Shown: positions 47,401 through 58,200 of the stretch, piece by piece
How the letters are laid out: the number at the start of each line of letters is the position of its first letter
Numbering within the stretch: position 1 is the first letter of the stretch
Origin: Odontesthes bonariensis
Lineage: Eukaryota > Chordata > Actinopteri > Atheriniformes > Atherinopsidae
Length of the DNA stretch: 64,000 nt
Direction: 5' to 3'
Assembly (NCBI RefSeq): GCF_027942865.1
Contig: NC_134510.1
Span: forward strand, 15,280,743 to 15,344,742
Notes under the pieces: model-generated
Databases searched by the model: none
Seen by the model: only the letters and a program-made list of their open reading frames with translations
What the model was told of the DNA's origin: nothing
Translations under genes and position numbers: made by a program

Positions 47401-48413
47401 CTTATAGATCCGGTAATGTCACTGGTGACATTGAGAGTGTGCTGCTGACTCAGCATCTTTATTTGAACTTTACCATGGTCCCACCACTGTTTAAGACAAG
47501 TAAAATCAGATTTTCTTTGTCTAAAACCAGTCCAAAAATAACATAAAACCTCCTTAAAACTCCGATCATAAGTTAGAGCAGAATTAAAATGCCAGTAAGC
47601 GCTTCTAGGTAAAATGTTTCTGATTAAAACACTACCTAAAAGCAACGAGTGATCTGTAAAAGCCACCGGTAAAATCTGGCAAGTTTTAAACACGTTAAAA
47701 TGGTGTTTAAAACAATAAAAACGATCAAGACGAGCTAAAGAGATTCTATTTTCATTGATGTGGGACCATGTGTACTGCCTGGAACCTGCATGCATCCTTC
47801 TCCATGCATCCACCAGGCCATGGGACGAGACCAGCCGCCGCAGAGCGTGTTGGGCCGCTGGATGCGGCTCTGCGTGATTGCGGTCTAAAAACTCGTTTTC
47901 AGTGCAATTAAAATCCCCACCTATAAAAACATAATCCTCAGACCCACAATCACCCAGCCGTTCCCCAATTTTCTCAAAAAAACGCTTCTTCTCTGCATTG
48001 GTGATAGGAGCATAAATATTAATAAAAACTATACTAAAATGATCAAACTGTGTCTTCACTAAAAGACACCTCCCCTGAACGACGTGTTCAATTACTGTGG
48101 AGTTTGGGGTGAAAGCTCTAGAAAAAAGAAAGCCGACCCCTGCACTCTGGGAGGTGCCATGACTTAGTATGACCTCCCCCCTCCACTCTCTGCTCCAGTC
48201 TGTTTCAACTAAATGATCACTGTGCGTTTCTTGCAAATAAATGACATCAATTTTCTTTCGCTCTAAGGTTTGATAAATCAAAGCCCGTTTTTCAGCCTCC
48301 CTCGCCCCATTAAGATTCAAAGATGCTATTTTAAAAGAATCCATATTGGCTAAAAGGCTAAAAACGATGTACAAAAAGACTTTAAATAATATTAAAGTGC
48401 TGCTGTGCATCAT
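44466..48413 (-). pseudogene. LINE ORF2 (endonuclease/reverse transcriptase) with one internal stop
   Basis: One frame of 1,315 sense codons is broken only by a TAG at 46377-46379. The likely start of the mature protein is MDSFKIASLNLNG at 48344; an earlier Met at 48413 adds a hydrophobic lead. AP-endonuclease motifs: LNLNG, YLQETHS, INIYAP, GGDFNC, LARLDRF and FTDHS. Reverse transcriptase: LPKKG, NWRPVSLLC, LDQEKAFDRV and, after the stop, AYADDVVVF. A C-terminal zinc motif follows (CPFC...FHVFIDC). The stop falls in the conserved G-V-R-x-G-C-A-L-S region between RT motifs A and C, so the product would lack the YADD active site. The flanking frame is otherwise open, implying a recent point mutation (or an assembly error). 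Confidence 0.9.
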
Positions 48414-48418
48414 TTTTC

Positions 48419-49924
48419 TTAGAGCTGTTTTCTAACCTTTGTCATTACTTTCTTTAACCTGTAAATTTCTGTTTCTGTAAATCCTGATGTTTCTTTATTC
48501 CTAATATGATACCTCGCAGAGAAGTAAAACATTTTCAAATTAGGAAAATGGCTCTCAATTTTTATCCCTTTCAGCCCTTTAGTTTCTTTCAAAAATATTT
48601 TAAAAGATTCTGCAGGGTATCTAGCTTCTTTGCTGCTTGATTGTGTCACAGATAATTCACTGCTGTCAGAGAACCAGCTCTCGGCGTCGCTGCTGTCCGA
48701 CACCTCCTTTCTCTCTGCAGCCAGCTTGCTTGCCTGTTTACTGGCCTGAACAGCAGTCACCACATTCCTCCGTTTGCTTCGCCTCTTTATCGGGGCAGAA
48801 GCCTCCAGCTCCATCGCCTCCTCCGCCTCACTTTTATCTCCCTCCACTCCAGCACCAAAAACCGACTCTGCACTGTTCTGTCCGTCCACCTGCACCTCTC
48901 CTTTCTCTCCCTGATCTCCACACACTACATGCTCCTCATCCCCCTGCTCTGTCTGCACACCGTCACCCTCCACTATACTTTCACTATCATTCACCCCATC
49001 AACACACAACACCGTGCTCCCATCTTCTCCCACACATCCACTCATTTTCACACTCTTCACAACTTCTATCGACACCTCAACCTTACCTTCCCCTGGCTCC
49101 TCCGCATCAGCCGCGGGCCCCTCCGCGGCCGCAGCGGGCTCCCCCGCGGCCGCCGCGGGCCCCCCCGCGGCCGCAGCGGGCTCCCCCGCGGCCGCAGCCT
49201 CGCCAGGTGGGTCTCTCACCTGCTCAGCAGCAGCAGCGGGCTGCTGCCGCTGCTTCGCCGCACTCGGCGGGGCCGGCCCGACCCTGTCTGGACACATTTT
49301 AATAATGTGGCCCTCCTGGCCGCAGCCAAAACACTTCATGCCAGCCGATGTAGCAAAAAGCACATAATCAAATTCATCTACTCTTACATGAAACCTTAGA
49401 TTTAGCTCTTCATCCCTTCTATTCAAAATCATAAACAGTTGTCTTCTGTGTGAGACAACATGTTTTAGCAGTGGCGACTTACACCCAGACGCTATCTTTT
49501 TAATGGGCGACACCACCTTGCCATGCCTTGACAGCTCTCCAATCAAAAACTCGTCGCTGATAAACGGAGGCACATTTGACAGCGTTATTTTAATCGCCGG
49601 TGACGTTAGTGGCGTTACCTGTAAAAACAGTCCGTCCACCGAAACGCCAGTCTCCACCAGCTGCTGAGCCTGCTCCACCTTCTCCACAAATAACACAACG
49701 GCTCCACTCATCCGAGCCGCCGACTTAATGGCCCCATGCCCAATCACCTCTCCCACCGCCAAACAAACTTCCTCCACGCTGCACGGAGACCCAGCGCCCA
49801 CCTTGACGCCGTTCCTCCGTGTCAGCGTGGAGAAAGACCCACCACCAGACATCCCAACCACCATGGCGCCGCCAGACGCCGGCCAGCCAGGCACGCCTGA
49901 CGGCCACACCCGAACCGAAAGCAA
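48419..49924 (-). CDS. LINE ORF1, CCHC nucleic-acid-binding protein
   Basis: An intact frame of 501 codons, ending 5 bases before the first possible ORF2 ATG. The N-terminal half (about residues 50-200) contains KITLSNVPPFISDEFL, an RRM-like pattern, followed by a zinc knuckle CFGCGQEGHIIKMC (CX2CX4HX4C). Next comes a low-complexity stretch of Ala/Glu/Pro/Gly repeats (about 230-290), an acidic region, a basic patch (KRRSKRRN) and a C-terminal part with SFKIFLKETKG. This layout is usual for ORF1 of Tx1-like elements, whose product binds the RNA. The start could instead be a later Met such as MVVGMSGG. Base composition of the repeat region is very GC-rich compared with the surrounding genome. 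Confidence 0.85.
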   Translation of the reverse strand: MLSVRVWPSGVPGWPASGGAMVVGMSGGGSFSTLTRRNGVKVGAGSPCSVEEVCLAVGEVIGHGAIKSAARMSGAVVLFVEKVEQAQQLVETGVSVDGLFLQVTPLTSPAIKITLSNVPPFISDEFLIGELSRHGKVVSPIKKIASGCKSPLLKHVVSHRRQLFMILNRRDEELNLRFHVRVDEFDYVLFATSAGMKCFGCGQEGHIIKMCPDRVGPAPPSAAKQRQQPAAAAEQVRDPPGEAAAAGEPAAAAGGPAAAAGEPAAAAEGPAADAEEPGEGKVEVSIEVVKSVKMSGCVGEDGSTVLCVDGVNDSESIVEGDGVQTEQGDEEHVVCGDQGEKGEVQVDGQNSAESVFGAGVEGDKSEAEEAMELEASAPIKRRSKRRNVVTAVQASKQASKLAAERKEVSDSSDAESWFSDSSELSVTQSSSKEARYPAESFKIFLKETKGLKGIKIESHFPNLKMFYFSARYHIRNKETSGFTETEIYRLKKVMTKVRKQL

Positions 49925-50083
49925 AAAACCCTTAAAAACGTGACAAAACTAACACAAAACTACAATTAAACAACTAACATAAACACCAGTGAAAAGACAG
50001 TAAGAAAAAACAAAGATAGAATATATAATCACTCGCGCTCTCTTTCGCTCTTCTTCCGCTCTCCACTCACCCTCCTCTCACGC

Positions 50084-50106
50084 GAAGAAGAAGAAGAAGA
50101 AGAAGA
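50084..50106. repeat. (GAA)n tract at 5' side of the LINE
   Basis: Seven to eight GAA units directly beside the LINE's 5' end (CTCACGC). Together with the tract at 44332-44366 it forms the apparent target duplication. Confidence 0.9.
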
Positions 50107-50150
50107 CTTGGTAAATAAACAAGCAAACTGCCACGCCCACAGATGTCAAT

Positions 50151-50297
50151 GTAGTAGGCTTCTCTAAGGTCGTCATTGAAAAAAAAACATTGCTCCACCT
50201 ACTATCCTGGTGGTGAATTTCCTTTCATCATAGTAGGCTTCTCTAAGGTCGTCATTGAAAAAACCCACTGCTCCACCTACTGTCCTGGCGGTGAATC
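50151..50297. repeat. Tandem duplication of a ~70-base unit
   Basis: TAGTAGGCTTCTCTAAGGTC through CTCCACCTACTATCCTGG is repeated 80 bases later with a few substitutions (CTCCACCTACTGTCCTGG). It belongs to the right part of the repeat that hosts the LINE. Confidence 0.85.
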
Positions 50298-50429
50298 GCC
50301 ACGCAGCACGCGCAACCGCTGACAAAGCAAAATGAAGCATAAACGTCTCGAGCCATTAACGCAAGACGCAAGCGCAAGGGCAGTTAAAAGAAGTATAAAT
50401 TAAGCTTAAGAAGTGAAGATGGGCAGAGT

Positions 50430-51010
50430 TTCAGCAATCTGCAACAACTTTGTTATCATCAACAACTTGTAAAGGAATTTTAGAAAAATGTTCCTCAACT
50501 TAACTTTTCGAAATCTTTGAATATTCCATCATCTACAGTAGTTAATGGTATCAAAATATTCTGAGAATCTGGGGACATCTCTGCGTGCCAGAGACATGGC
50601 AAAGTAATATTGGATGTCTGTAATTTTTTGGGCCCTTTGACAGCACTGCATTAAAAACAGCTTGATTCTGTTATGAAAATCACTACATGGACTCAAAAAC
50701 ACTTCCAGAAATGATTGTCTTATTTTCTGTTCCCGTGCCATCCACAAATGCAAGTCAGAGCTCTGTCATGGAGAGAAGAAGCCAGATGTAAACATGATCT
50801 TTTTGAGCTGAAGTTATTTAAAATGGTCCAGGGCAAAGTGGAAAACTGTTCTATGGTCAGTTGAATTGTAAATGGGAAATTCTTTTGGAAATTATGGATG
50901 TTGTGTGCCCTGGGCTTAAGAGGTGAGGGACTGTCCAGCTTGTTATCACCACTCAGCTCAGAAGACTGAGCACCACACCATACCAACTTTATGGAATTGG
51001 GATTGTAAAT
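50430..51010 (+). pseudogene. Decayed Tc1/mariner transposase fragment
   Basis: On the plus strand, around 50820-50865, the frame reads KWSRAKWKTVLWSVE. This matches the conserved W-K-T-V-L-W-S-D-E segment of Tc1-like transposases with the catalytic Asp replaced by Val. Flanking blocks (CACTTCCAGAAATGATTGTC, GCCATCCACAAATGCA) are shared with the reversed fragment at 59390-59890. Many frame breaks; inactive. Confidence 0.6.
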
Positions 51011-51353
51011 GTAATGTAAATTAAAGTGAAATCCCAATAAAGTATAATAGAAAAACAAAGCAATGCAAAAAGAACAGAGTAAGTCTTTTCTTTGTTTTAT
51101 TTTTCTTCAGTGTAACAAACTTCAGTGTGTAATCCACATTGTTCATTCCTTAGTGTAGAAAAAAGCTGTGTTAATCAAACAAAGCTATATTGACTAAATT
51201 AATGTGGCAGGAGAAGCAATCAGATTAAGCCAAATGCACGTGGAAATTTATCTTAAATACTGCATATGCATGTCAATTTGAACCTCTACAGGTTCTCCCT
51301 GCTAATACATCTGATATCACACTGTCATTTTTCTACAACTTTTACAGAAGGTG

Positions 51354-51632
51354 CTAGGGTTTGGAGACGGATATGTTTGCATACAAACAATCAGCGTTTT
51401 CACTTGTCAGGGGATTCCCTCTGCCTCTGCTTGGTTGAAAACATTTGTGCAAAGAATTAACAAACAACACATAAATTAAGACTGGTACAGAGAAAATAAG
51501 TGCAAGCAAGGCTTTCAGAGTTTTGTCTTTAATGCTTTCTTCTTGACATTCTTCAAGCACTGTCATTTCATCAGGCAGCATGGCATAGTGAGATACACAG
51601 AAAGAAAAGGGAAGACATGCAATGCAGTTCAA
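51354..51632 (-). pseudogene. Orphan membrane-helix and tail frame 3' of Siglec-like D
   Basis: An uninterrupted frame of 92 codons on the same strand as, and downstream of, Siglec-like D. Its middle encodes a strong membrane helix (LLALIFSVPVLIYVLFVN) followed by KCFQPSRGRG and a tail ending DCLYANISVSKP. The YANI site recalls the VYANV site of Siglec-like C. An acceptor-like AATGACAG precedes the acidic stretch. It could be an alternative last exon, the remnant of a lost receptor, or a chance frame. There is no Ig exon beside it. Confidence 0.3.
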
Positions 51633-51849
51633 GAGCTGGGTTCGATGACTGGTCCACTTGCTGCCTTCAGAGAGAATCTCTCTGATCGCGAATGGTGTCA
51701 GGCTTCACAGGGATACTGTGCGACAGGTAGACAGAAGCAGAGTGATTGGTTTAAATGTGAATGGCACATGTTTTTCCAAAAAACCCAAGTATAGACAGTA
51801 TAGAGACAGTATAGACAGTAGAATATCAAGAGTAGAAACATCTGTAATA

Positions 51850-51855
51850 TTTATT
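51850..51855 (-). terminator. Possible poly(A) signal for Siglec-like D
   Basis: Plus-strand TTTATT reads AATAAA on the minus strand, about 370 bases past the inferred stop codon at 52223. The orphan membrane frame lies beyond it, which argues against that frame being in the same UTR. Confidence 0.4.
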
Positions 51856-51943
51856 TCATAAAGGTATTTTAACTGAATTCAATTGAGGATTTTTTTTAAA
51901 TATATCTTGGAGAATGTGTGGGTTTCATTTGTCTTTGGCAACA

Positions 51944-51983
51944 GTTGTTGCAAACTCCTCAGATTGTTGCAAACTCCTCAGAT
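51944..51983. repeat. 20-base tandem repeat, two copies
   Basis: GTTGCAAACTCCTCAGATT occurs twice in direct succession in the presumed 3' flank of Siglec-like D. A simple local duplication. Confidence 0.8.
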
Positions 51984-52222
51984 TTTGTGCCTAATTGATT
52001 TCAACAGGTATTCTGAGCACCAAAGTAAATCTTTCAGGGGCCTAACTTTGTTGGATTACCACCCAAACTTACACCTTTCTGCTCTATGCGTGTGTGACTG
52101 TCGTACCTCAACTGGGTAAGAAATGGGTATATCAGACCTAGATAAAACTGAGACTTTGGGTTTACACATGACCGCAGTGAGACAGGAAAGGTGTCATACC
52201 TGATGAGGTTGTTTCCTCCTGG

Positions 52223-55200
52223 TCAGCGGCGCGACTGGGGCAGTAAAGTGTAAACTACTTTGGAGGAATCCTTTGGTTTTCTCTCACTACCCAGTGGCAG
52301 GTTCTGCACCTGCACATGATCCGTACTGAGCCAACAAAAAACAGGAATGACATGACTTTATCTCCAATCAATTAAAAAGAAAAACTAGATGCTCCAGAAG
52401 CACTAAAGAGTTTTGTATTGTCCTATTATAAGCAAAAAGGTGTTAGAAATCACAGAGAGAGTAAAAAAGAAAGAAACCAGCACATCCACAGTGACAATCA
52501 GCTTAGAAGAATTGTTGCAGAATGAAAAAGAAGAAAGATGACAGTCGATCTTCTTGAAAAATATAAGGGAAGATATAAAAACCTGGACAACTTGGAGTAG
52601 TGGACAGTGATGTAGTTGGAGGCATGGCTGCGACTTCCAGCTTCTGTGATTGGCAGGGTGTCCATCAGAGGAACGATGGAGGGATGGGAGCTGTCACTCA
52701 AGTCCTCTGGCTCCTCCTGCACACACACACGTAAAATAATTCATATTACCCTCGTATTCCATTGTTATATAAACCTCAGATTAGATAGTGTTGCTCACTG
52801 GTATGTCGGACATCTTGCCCTTTCTAGCTGGGAAGGTATGTTCGGCTGACTCATAGAGCGTGGTGTCAGTTGATACTGATGGACGCTGGGGTCACACACA
52901 CATAGGGCAAAACATAGAATTACAATCTGACTTCATTGTGGAATGCTGTTTTTTTTTTTTTTTTTTTAATTTTGCTCCAGCAAAAACAATGGACAAAAAT
53001 AGTTACAAGACAGATGTACCTTGTTTGCATCTTCTACTGAGTCAGTGTCCACTCTGTGCATGTTCTTACTGAGAAGACAGACACACAGACAAAAAAAAAA
53101 AGTAAGAAAAGCCTCCTCAAAAGTTATGCAAGAAAACAAGAGTTTTTCTTTTAAAGTCCTTATATAGGGTACAGGAATAGCTCTGTTGTGGTGGTAGCAG
53201 TACTTCTGGTCACCTGATCATGATGGCCACCGTGAGAGTGATGAGCCCAGCAGAGACACCCACTGCTGAAGCCAAGGCAATTACCTTTAGACGACCTGAC
53301 AGCAGAGGGATTACAAGGGTTATCTGCTGACTACGGACATGAAGGAAACAGAGGAAGTGATGGATGGATTAAAACAGAAGTGGAGCAAGCTAAAAACAAA
53401 CAGCAGACATAAAAATAGAAACAGAACAGAAAGTGATTAAAGAGCTAGCAGTGCATCAATGAGCGACCGTCTAGACTTGAGTCTGGTGTTTCCACTTCTG
53501 ATTTCCAAACCTTCTTCAGCTGTTTAGACTCAAATAGTAGTTTTCCACAGCACCTCATCACCTCCTCCTCTCCTCTCATCGTTAGAGCGCTTTACATGAC
53601 TCACCGTGACTCATAGAAAAACAGTCAGAAATCACAAGACAATGAAAGCCAGAGCCCGGACCACTGTGATAGTGACAGGGAAGTTTCATCACTCATTGTT
53701 TCAAACACACAGAAACCAAATCTAAACTCTCCTGTGGCATAATTACAGCTGAATACTCAAAGTCAGGGTTTTTTATAGAGTGTCTGAGATAATCAGAAGC
53801 ATATCTGTAAATAGGAGGCAGGTATGTTTCACTACGGTTATCAGTGACACCTCATCTCAAAGAATGCACCACTAAAACTGACAAAGAGAGAAAAAGGGGA
53901 AACATGTGCAACAGCATTGTGGGGTTGTGACAGAACACAGCGGAGATGAGGCATTTTAGGCCTTCAGTCTTCAGGTTTCAACAGCTGATGGGATATTTCA
54001 GGTTGAAAACTTATTGGTGCTGTTAGAAGAAAAGTAAAAAAATCAACAAACGCAACAGGACATGTGACCATGCAAGAAAACATCCGTACCTCTGACTCTA
54101 ACCGTGAGGACCGGAGAGCTATGAGCTCCAATTCGATTCCTGGCCTCACAGTAATACTGACCGCTTTCACCAGTGCCAACTTCAGAGAAGGTGAAGACAG
54201 GACCAGACTTGGTACTCCACGCTGCATGACAGAGAGCAGAAAAGGAGAAGATATACTTAGCCATTATACTACAAGACAAAAAGACAAACCGCACAAATGC
54301 CATGTGTGGCTTCACTGACTACAAATAATCCCCACACAGCGAGTTATTGAAAGTATTGTTGATTTTGTAATGTTAACCTTGAGTGGAACCACATTTTTAC
54401 GATGCTAACATTGTACAGAGCCCCCGTCCAGAGCTAAACGGTGCCATGTGAAGTTGTCCACTGCTGGGTTGGCCTGACTGCTGCAGGTCAGAGTCAAAGG
54501 TCGGCCAGCATCCACCACACTGGAAGGGCGAGCCAGAACTGAAGTGTTCTTAGGGGGATCTGGAGAGAGCATCAGAGAAAAAGAGATTATTCCTTAAGTC
54601 CTTGTTTTTTCTAGCGAGTAACTGACTAAAACCAAGAGAGAGCCTATGATCTTAGTGTTACTGTTTAAGATAAGAGGAGACTGAGAAGAAGCATCTTAAG
54701 AGGCAGGAGAGAAACTTCAGAGATGGAGAGTTTCAAAAATACAGCAACTGTTCATCATGTTCATAATAAACATAATAAAAACATTTTCACCCTCGATGAT
54801 TTCCAAACATGTCACACATACACTCATCAAAATTACCATACTTACAGAGCACAGTGAGCGTAGCAACAGGGGAGGTTTGGGAACCCAGTCGGTTTGATGC
54901 TATGCAGTAATACTGACCAGCGTGATGAGCACGCACAGATGGGAAGGTCAGGTTCTGAAAATGACCGTTAGTCATCACCTGGTCACCTAGGATACGATAC
55001 CAAGCATACCTGCAGAAGAGATTATGAAGCTGATGACGACGATGAAAAGGACTCATGGCACTGGGCAAAAACCAAATAATAGAATTTCTTATTTGAAGGA
55101 TGGTCATAGTCTGAATTTGGATCATTGTAATGTAATGATGAGTAAAACAACAGAAACACTTATTAGTTCCCTGATTAAAGAACTGTAGCTGAATTATGTA

Positions 55201-58200
55201 TAGTTCACCTGCAAGACAATTACACTGACATTGAAAACTTCAGAAGACCATTCTATCCAAAGTAACTTACAAAGTGAGGAAACAATATTTCTGCTTTGTG
55301 TGATTGATGTAATCTATCATTGTTGTACCTGCTGGGGGGAGGGTTGGAGTGGCTGACACAGTTCAGGTTCACATATGAGCCTTCTTTAATGTCTCTTTGG
55401 GGACTCATCAACACATGCGTGTTCTTCGGTGAGTCTAAACATGCAAGATAAACAGAATCAGGAGCATCATTACTGAATTGTTATAAGAATTAACACAGTG
55501 CACATGCAAATAACAAAGTAACACATCTTAAAATCAACTGTAAACACACATACTGCAACAAGAAAGAAAGAAACAAGCAACAGCAACAGGAACAACTATT
55601 TTACACAACAGAAAAGTCTTTAAATTGGATCTTATTGTTTCTCCTTACAATACACAATGAAACAAATTCTTCAGTTAATTCCATAAATTACTTTTGAAAT
55701 ATTTTATAATAGCCATTTCTAGTAGCCATCCATATTTTATTTGAATGACTCACAAATTAATGGAATATTGTTTTTTTCATTTTGAAAAAAAAAGTTTTTA
55801 TCCTCAATTGTCATGCTGTGGGGTGAACTATAAACTATAAAGCCATGCCAGAAACTCACAGGTGACATTTAGCAGGAGTGATCTGGAGCGATCTGTTCCC
55901 AGTGAGTTGCGTGCCACACAGTAATACTCTCCTTTGTCTGTGTATTTCAGGTAGGACAGGTGGAGCCGAGGACTGAAGCTGTCTGGGATGCTGCCACTTT
56001 CCATGTCTGGGAAGAAAGAATAAGATTACTGCAAACATAGTCTTGGACCGCCAGAAAAATCCAAACACAAGTATGAAAAGGTATAATGCTTTTAAAAAAT
56101 CCCTTCCTACAGGTTATTAAAACACATCTGCATGACAGAATTAACATCACAGTATTAACGGATTCATGCTTGAAAGCTTTTTTCTTAGTTAAACTACAGG
56201 CTCTGGGAATAGATGGCAGAAATCCTGAGTACAAAGACATTAACTTCTTATACTATATAATTTAGATTCATATATAGGAAGGGACCAGAGAGCTACAGAA
56301 ATAGGAGCCTGCCAGTAACACTGTCTGCAGATGGAAAAGGCAGACAATCCCAGGTGCACTCATACCAAGCAAGGTTAAATAAGAGATTGAAAAGTCATAA
56401 AAAAAACTTCCCATAAGCACTTTAAAATTGATCATTAGCAATCATTATTAGACTGATTGTTGACAGACAAAGTATGGCGACATAGTGCCTTGTACCTTTG
56501 AACCATGCAAAGCTCTCTACAGGTGGAGCTGCATCACTGCTGCAGGTCAAAGTAACGGACCCTCCCTCTGACACCTCCCCTACAGGAAAGACTGCTATGG
56601 AGGTGGAGTAAGGACTGTCTGCAGGGGAGAGAAAACTCATTTAGGCTGGAGTTCGAATAGCATGACATACAATCTGTTTATACGGTATAAAATATGATAA
56701 ATACATTCATTCAATTCATCGGGGTCAGTCTGAGGCACATAGATTTATTTTGTATTATAGGGGCTGGAAAAACCTCAAACCCCAATTCTGTTATTTGCTA
56801 ACTCATTTGAATCTTTGTTTGTCAGGATTTGGCATAGAAGGAGGATCCACCACAGACTTAGTTTTTCTTAGCAAGGATGGACCATTGTGCCAAACTCCTT
56901 CAAAGAATCACAGTAAGTGCCAAATAAAAAAAGTTTGTCTCTGCAAGATTGCAATGAATTTTTGTCAGTTAACATCTACAGTGCAAAATTTTGAGAAATG
57001 AAATAGTGAGTCTGGGGGAATCTCCGAGTATACAGGTAATGGACAGAATTCCATGTTGGATGCACAGGATCTTGGCATTATCAGGTGTCACCCCACGAAT
57101 ATAGCCACATCTATTTTTGGAGAGTTCTGCTAGCATCATATTGAAGTTTGTTTATATTTTCTGTATGCAAGAAGTTGGTCTGTAAAGAAAATTAAAATAA
57201 TTTCTTGAGTCTGTTGAATAAAGGTCCAAACTAATTCTAAAAAATTATTCAAGTTTAAGTTTTTATACCAATTTAGAAAACTCCTGAGCTTTTCTGGATA
57301 TCCTCTAAGTTTGTATTTCTTCAACATTAAACCAACCCCCCTGTTTAGATGCTGTGTTTTTGTTCCATCTGTAAGGCACTTGTCTTATGCACTGTTGCAT
57401 GATGTAAACGCTGAGGGGTTTATTTTCAAACTAAGAAAAAAACAAAGTTGTTTAATCTGTATGCTTTTAATCCCAGATTCATGTAAACATTCTTATACAT
57501 GAACAATCCCGAACAGCCTCTTCTTTTGTTGACTGGGTTTACTTACGTCCCAGAGTCAGAGAGAGTGATGGTGACTGTACATTCTGTGGTGGGATCGGTC
57601 GGCAGGTGTATGCCCCAGTGTGCTGCTGGTCAAAGCGGTTAATAATCATCCATTTCTCATAGGAACCAAGGTTTAGTCCGTTCCTGTGTGCGAGAGCATC
57701 ACATAATGCTGTATTTGGCAATATCATTATAATGCAGTTTAGACATAAATACTGTGTGTATAGCTGAAATCTACATTTACCTGTAGAGTGCAAGACTCCT
57801 TCCCAGAGCGGCACATCCACTCGCCTGGCAGCTGACATAGACTGTCTCTCCAAACCCAAACATGTTGGCAGGTCTGGCTGGATGCGCCTTGACCTGGAGG
57901 TCTGAAAAACAAAGGAAGAGACACATGCACACACAAAACATTGGCTACAATGCAGATGAGTTTAGATGACCTGAAATGTCACAGCACTTTTAGTTTAGGC
58001 CAACCTACCTGTTACCTGAAGAGTGACTGTGTCCGGGGAGGTCCATCTCCCCAGCGGCTGGTCTGTCTCAAACCTGAAGTGATACTGACCAGCATCACTC
58101 AGCTTCACACCCCGAATCTGGACCGAACAGCTAGAATAGCTGCCCCCGATGTAGCTGGAATGTAGAATAAATTGCGATGATTTACTTTAGATTTGTGGAA

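Larger units (their letters stand above)
44366..50083 (-). mobile_element. Near-full-length Tx1/L1-like LINE
   Basis: A 5.7-kb non-LTR retrotransposon on the minus strand: short 5' UTR, ORF1 with a CCHC zinc knuckle, ORF2 with AP-endonuclease, reverse transcriptase and a C-terminal CCHC motif, then a short 3' UTR with TTTATTTATT repeats. It is bounded on both sides by GAA (CTT on its own strand) microsatellite. The ORFs are essentially undamaged apart from one stop codon in ORF2, so insertion was recent. The ORF1 structure and the C-terminal zinc motif fit the Tx1 branch of L1-type elements; exact family not checked. Confidence 0.88.
44105..50395. mobile_element. Host repeat with GACGCAAG ends, split by a LINE
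   Basis: The left side has CCAATTTATGGTCGGTGACG then GCAAGACGCAACGCAAGCCC. The right side has ACGCAAGACGCAAGCGCAAG then AGAAGTATAAATTAAGC. Read in inverse, the two edges share AATTTAT and a CTTGCG-rich block, so they look like terminal inverted repeats of one older DNA element (Harbinger-like in style, tentative). The LINE lies in a GAA tract within it. A 70-base unit is duplicated on its right side at 50151-50220 and 50231-50297. Confidence 0.5.

Noticed and set aside
48637-49399. Long plus-strand frames of 117-221 codons across the LINE
   Set aside because: They are antisense to LINE ORF1 and arise from its GC-rich repeats and absence of stops; proline/alanine-rich, no domain.
54300-54420. 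Alternative donors for the Siglec-like D exon ending at 54410
   Set aside because: GTACAA after GGCTCT gives the wrong phase for the next exon. GTTTAG after TGGCAC gives the right phase but shortens the domain unusually. The GTTAGC donor was preferred; transcripts would settle it.
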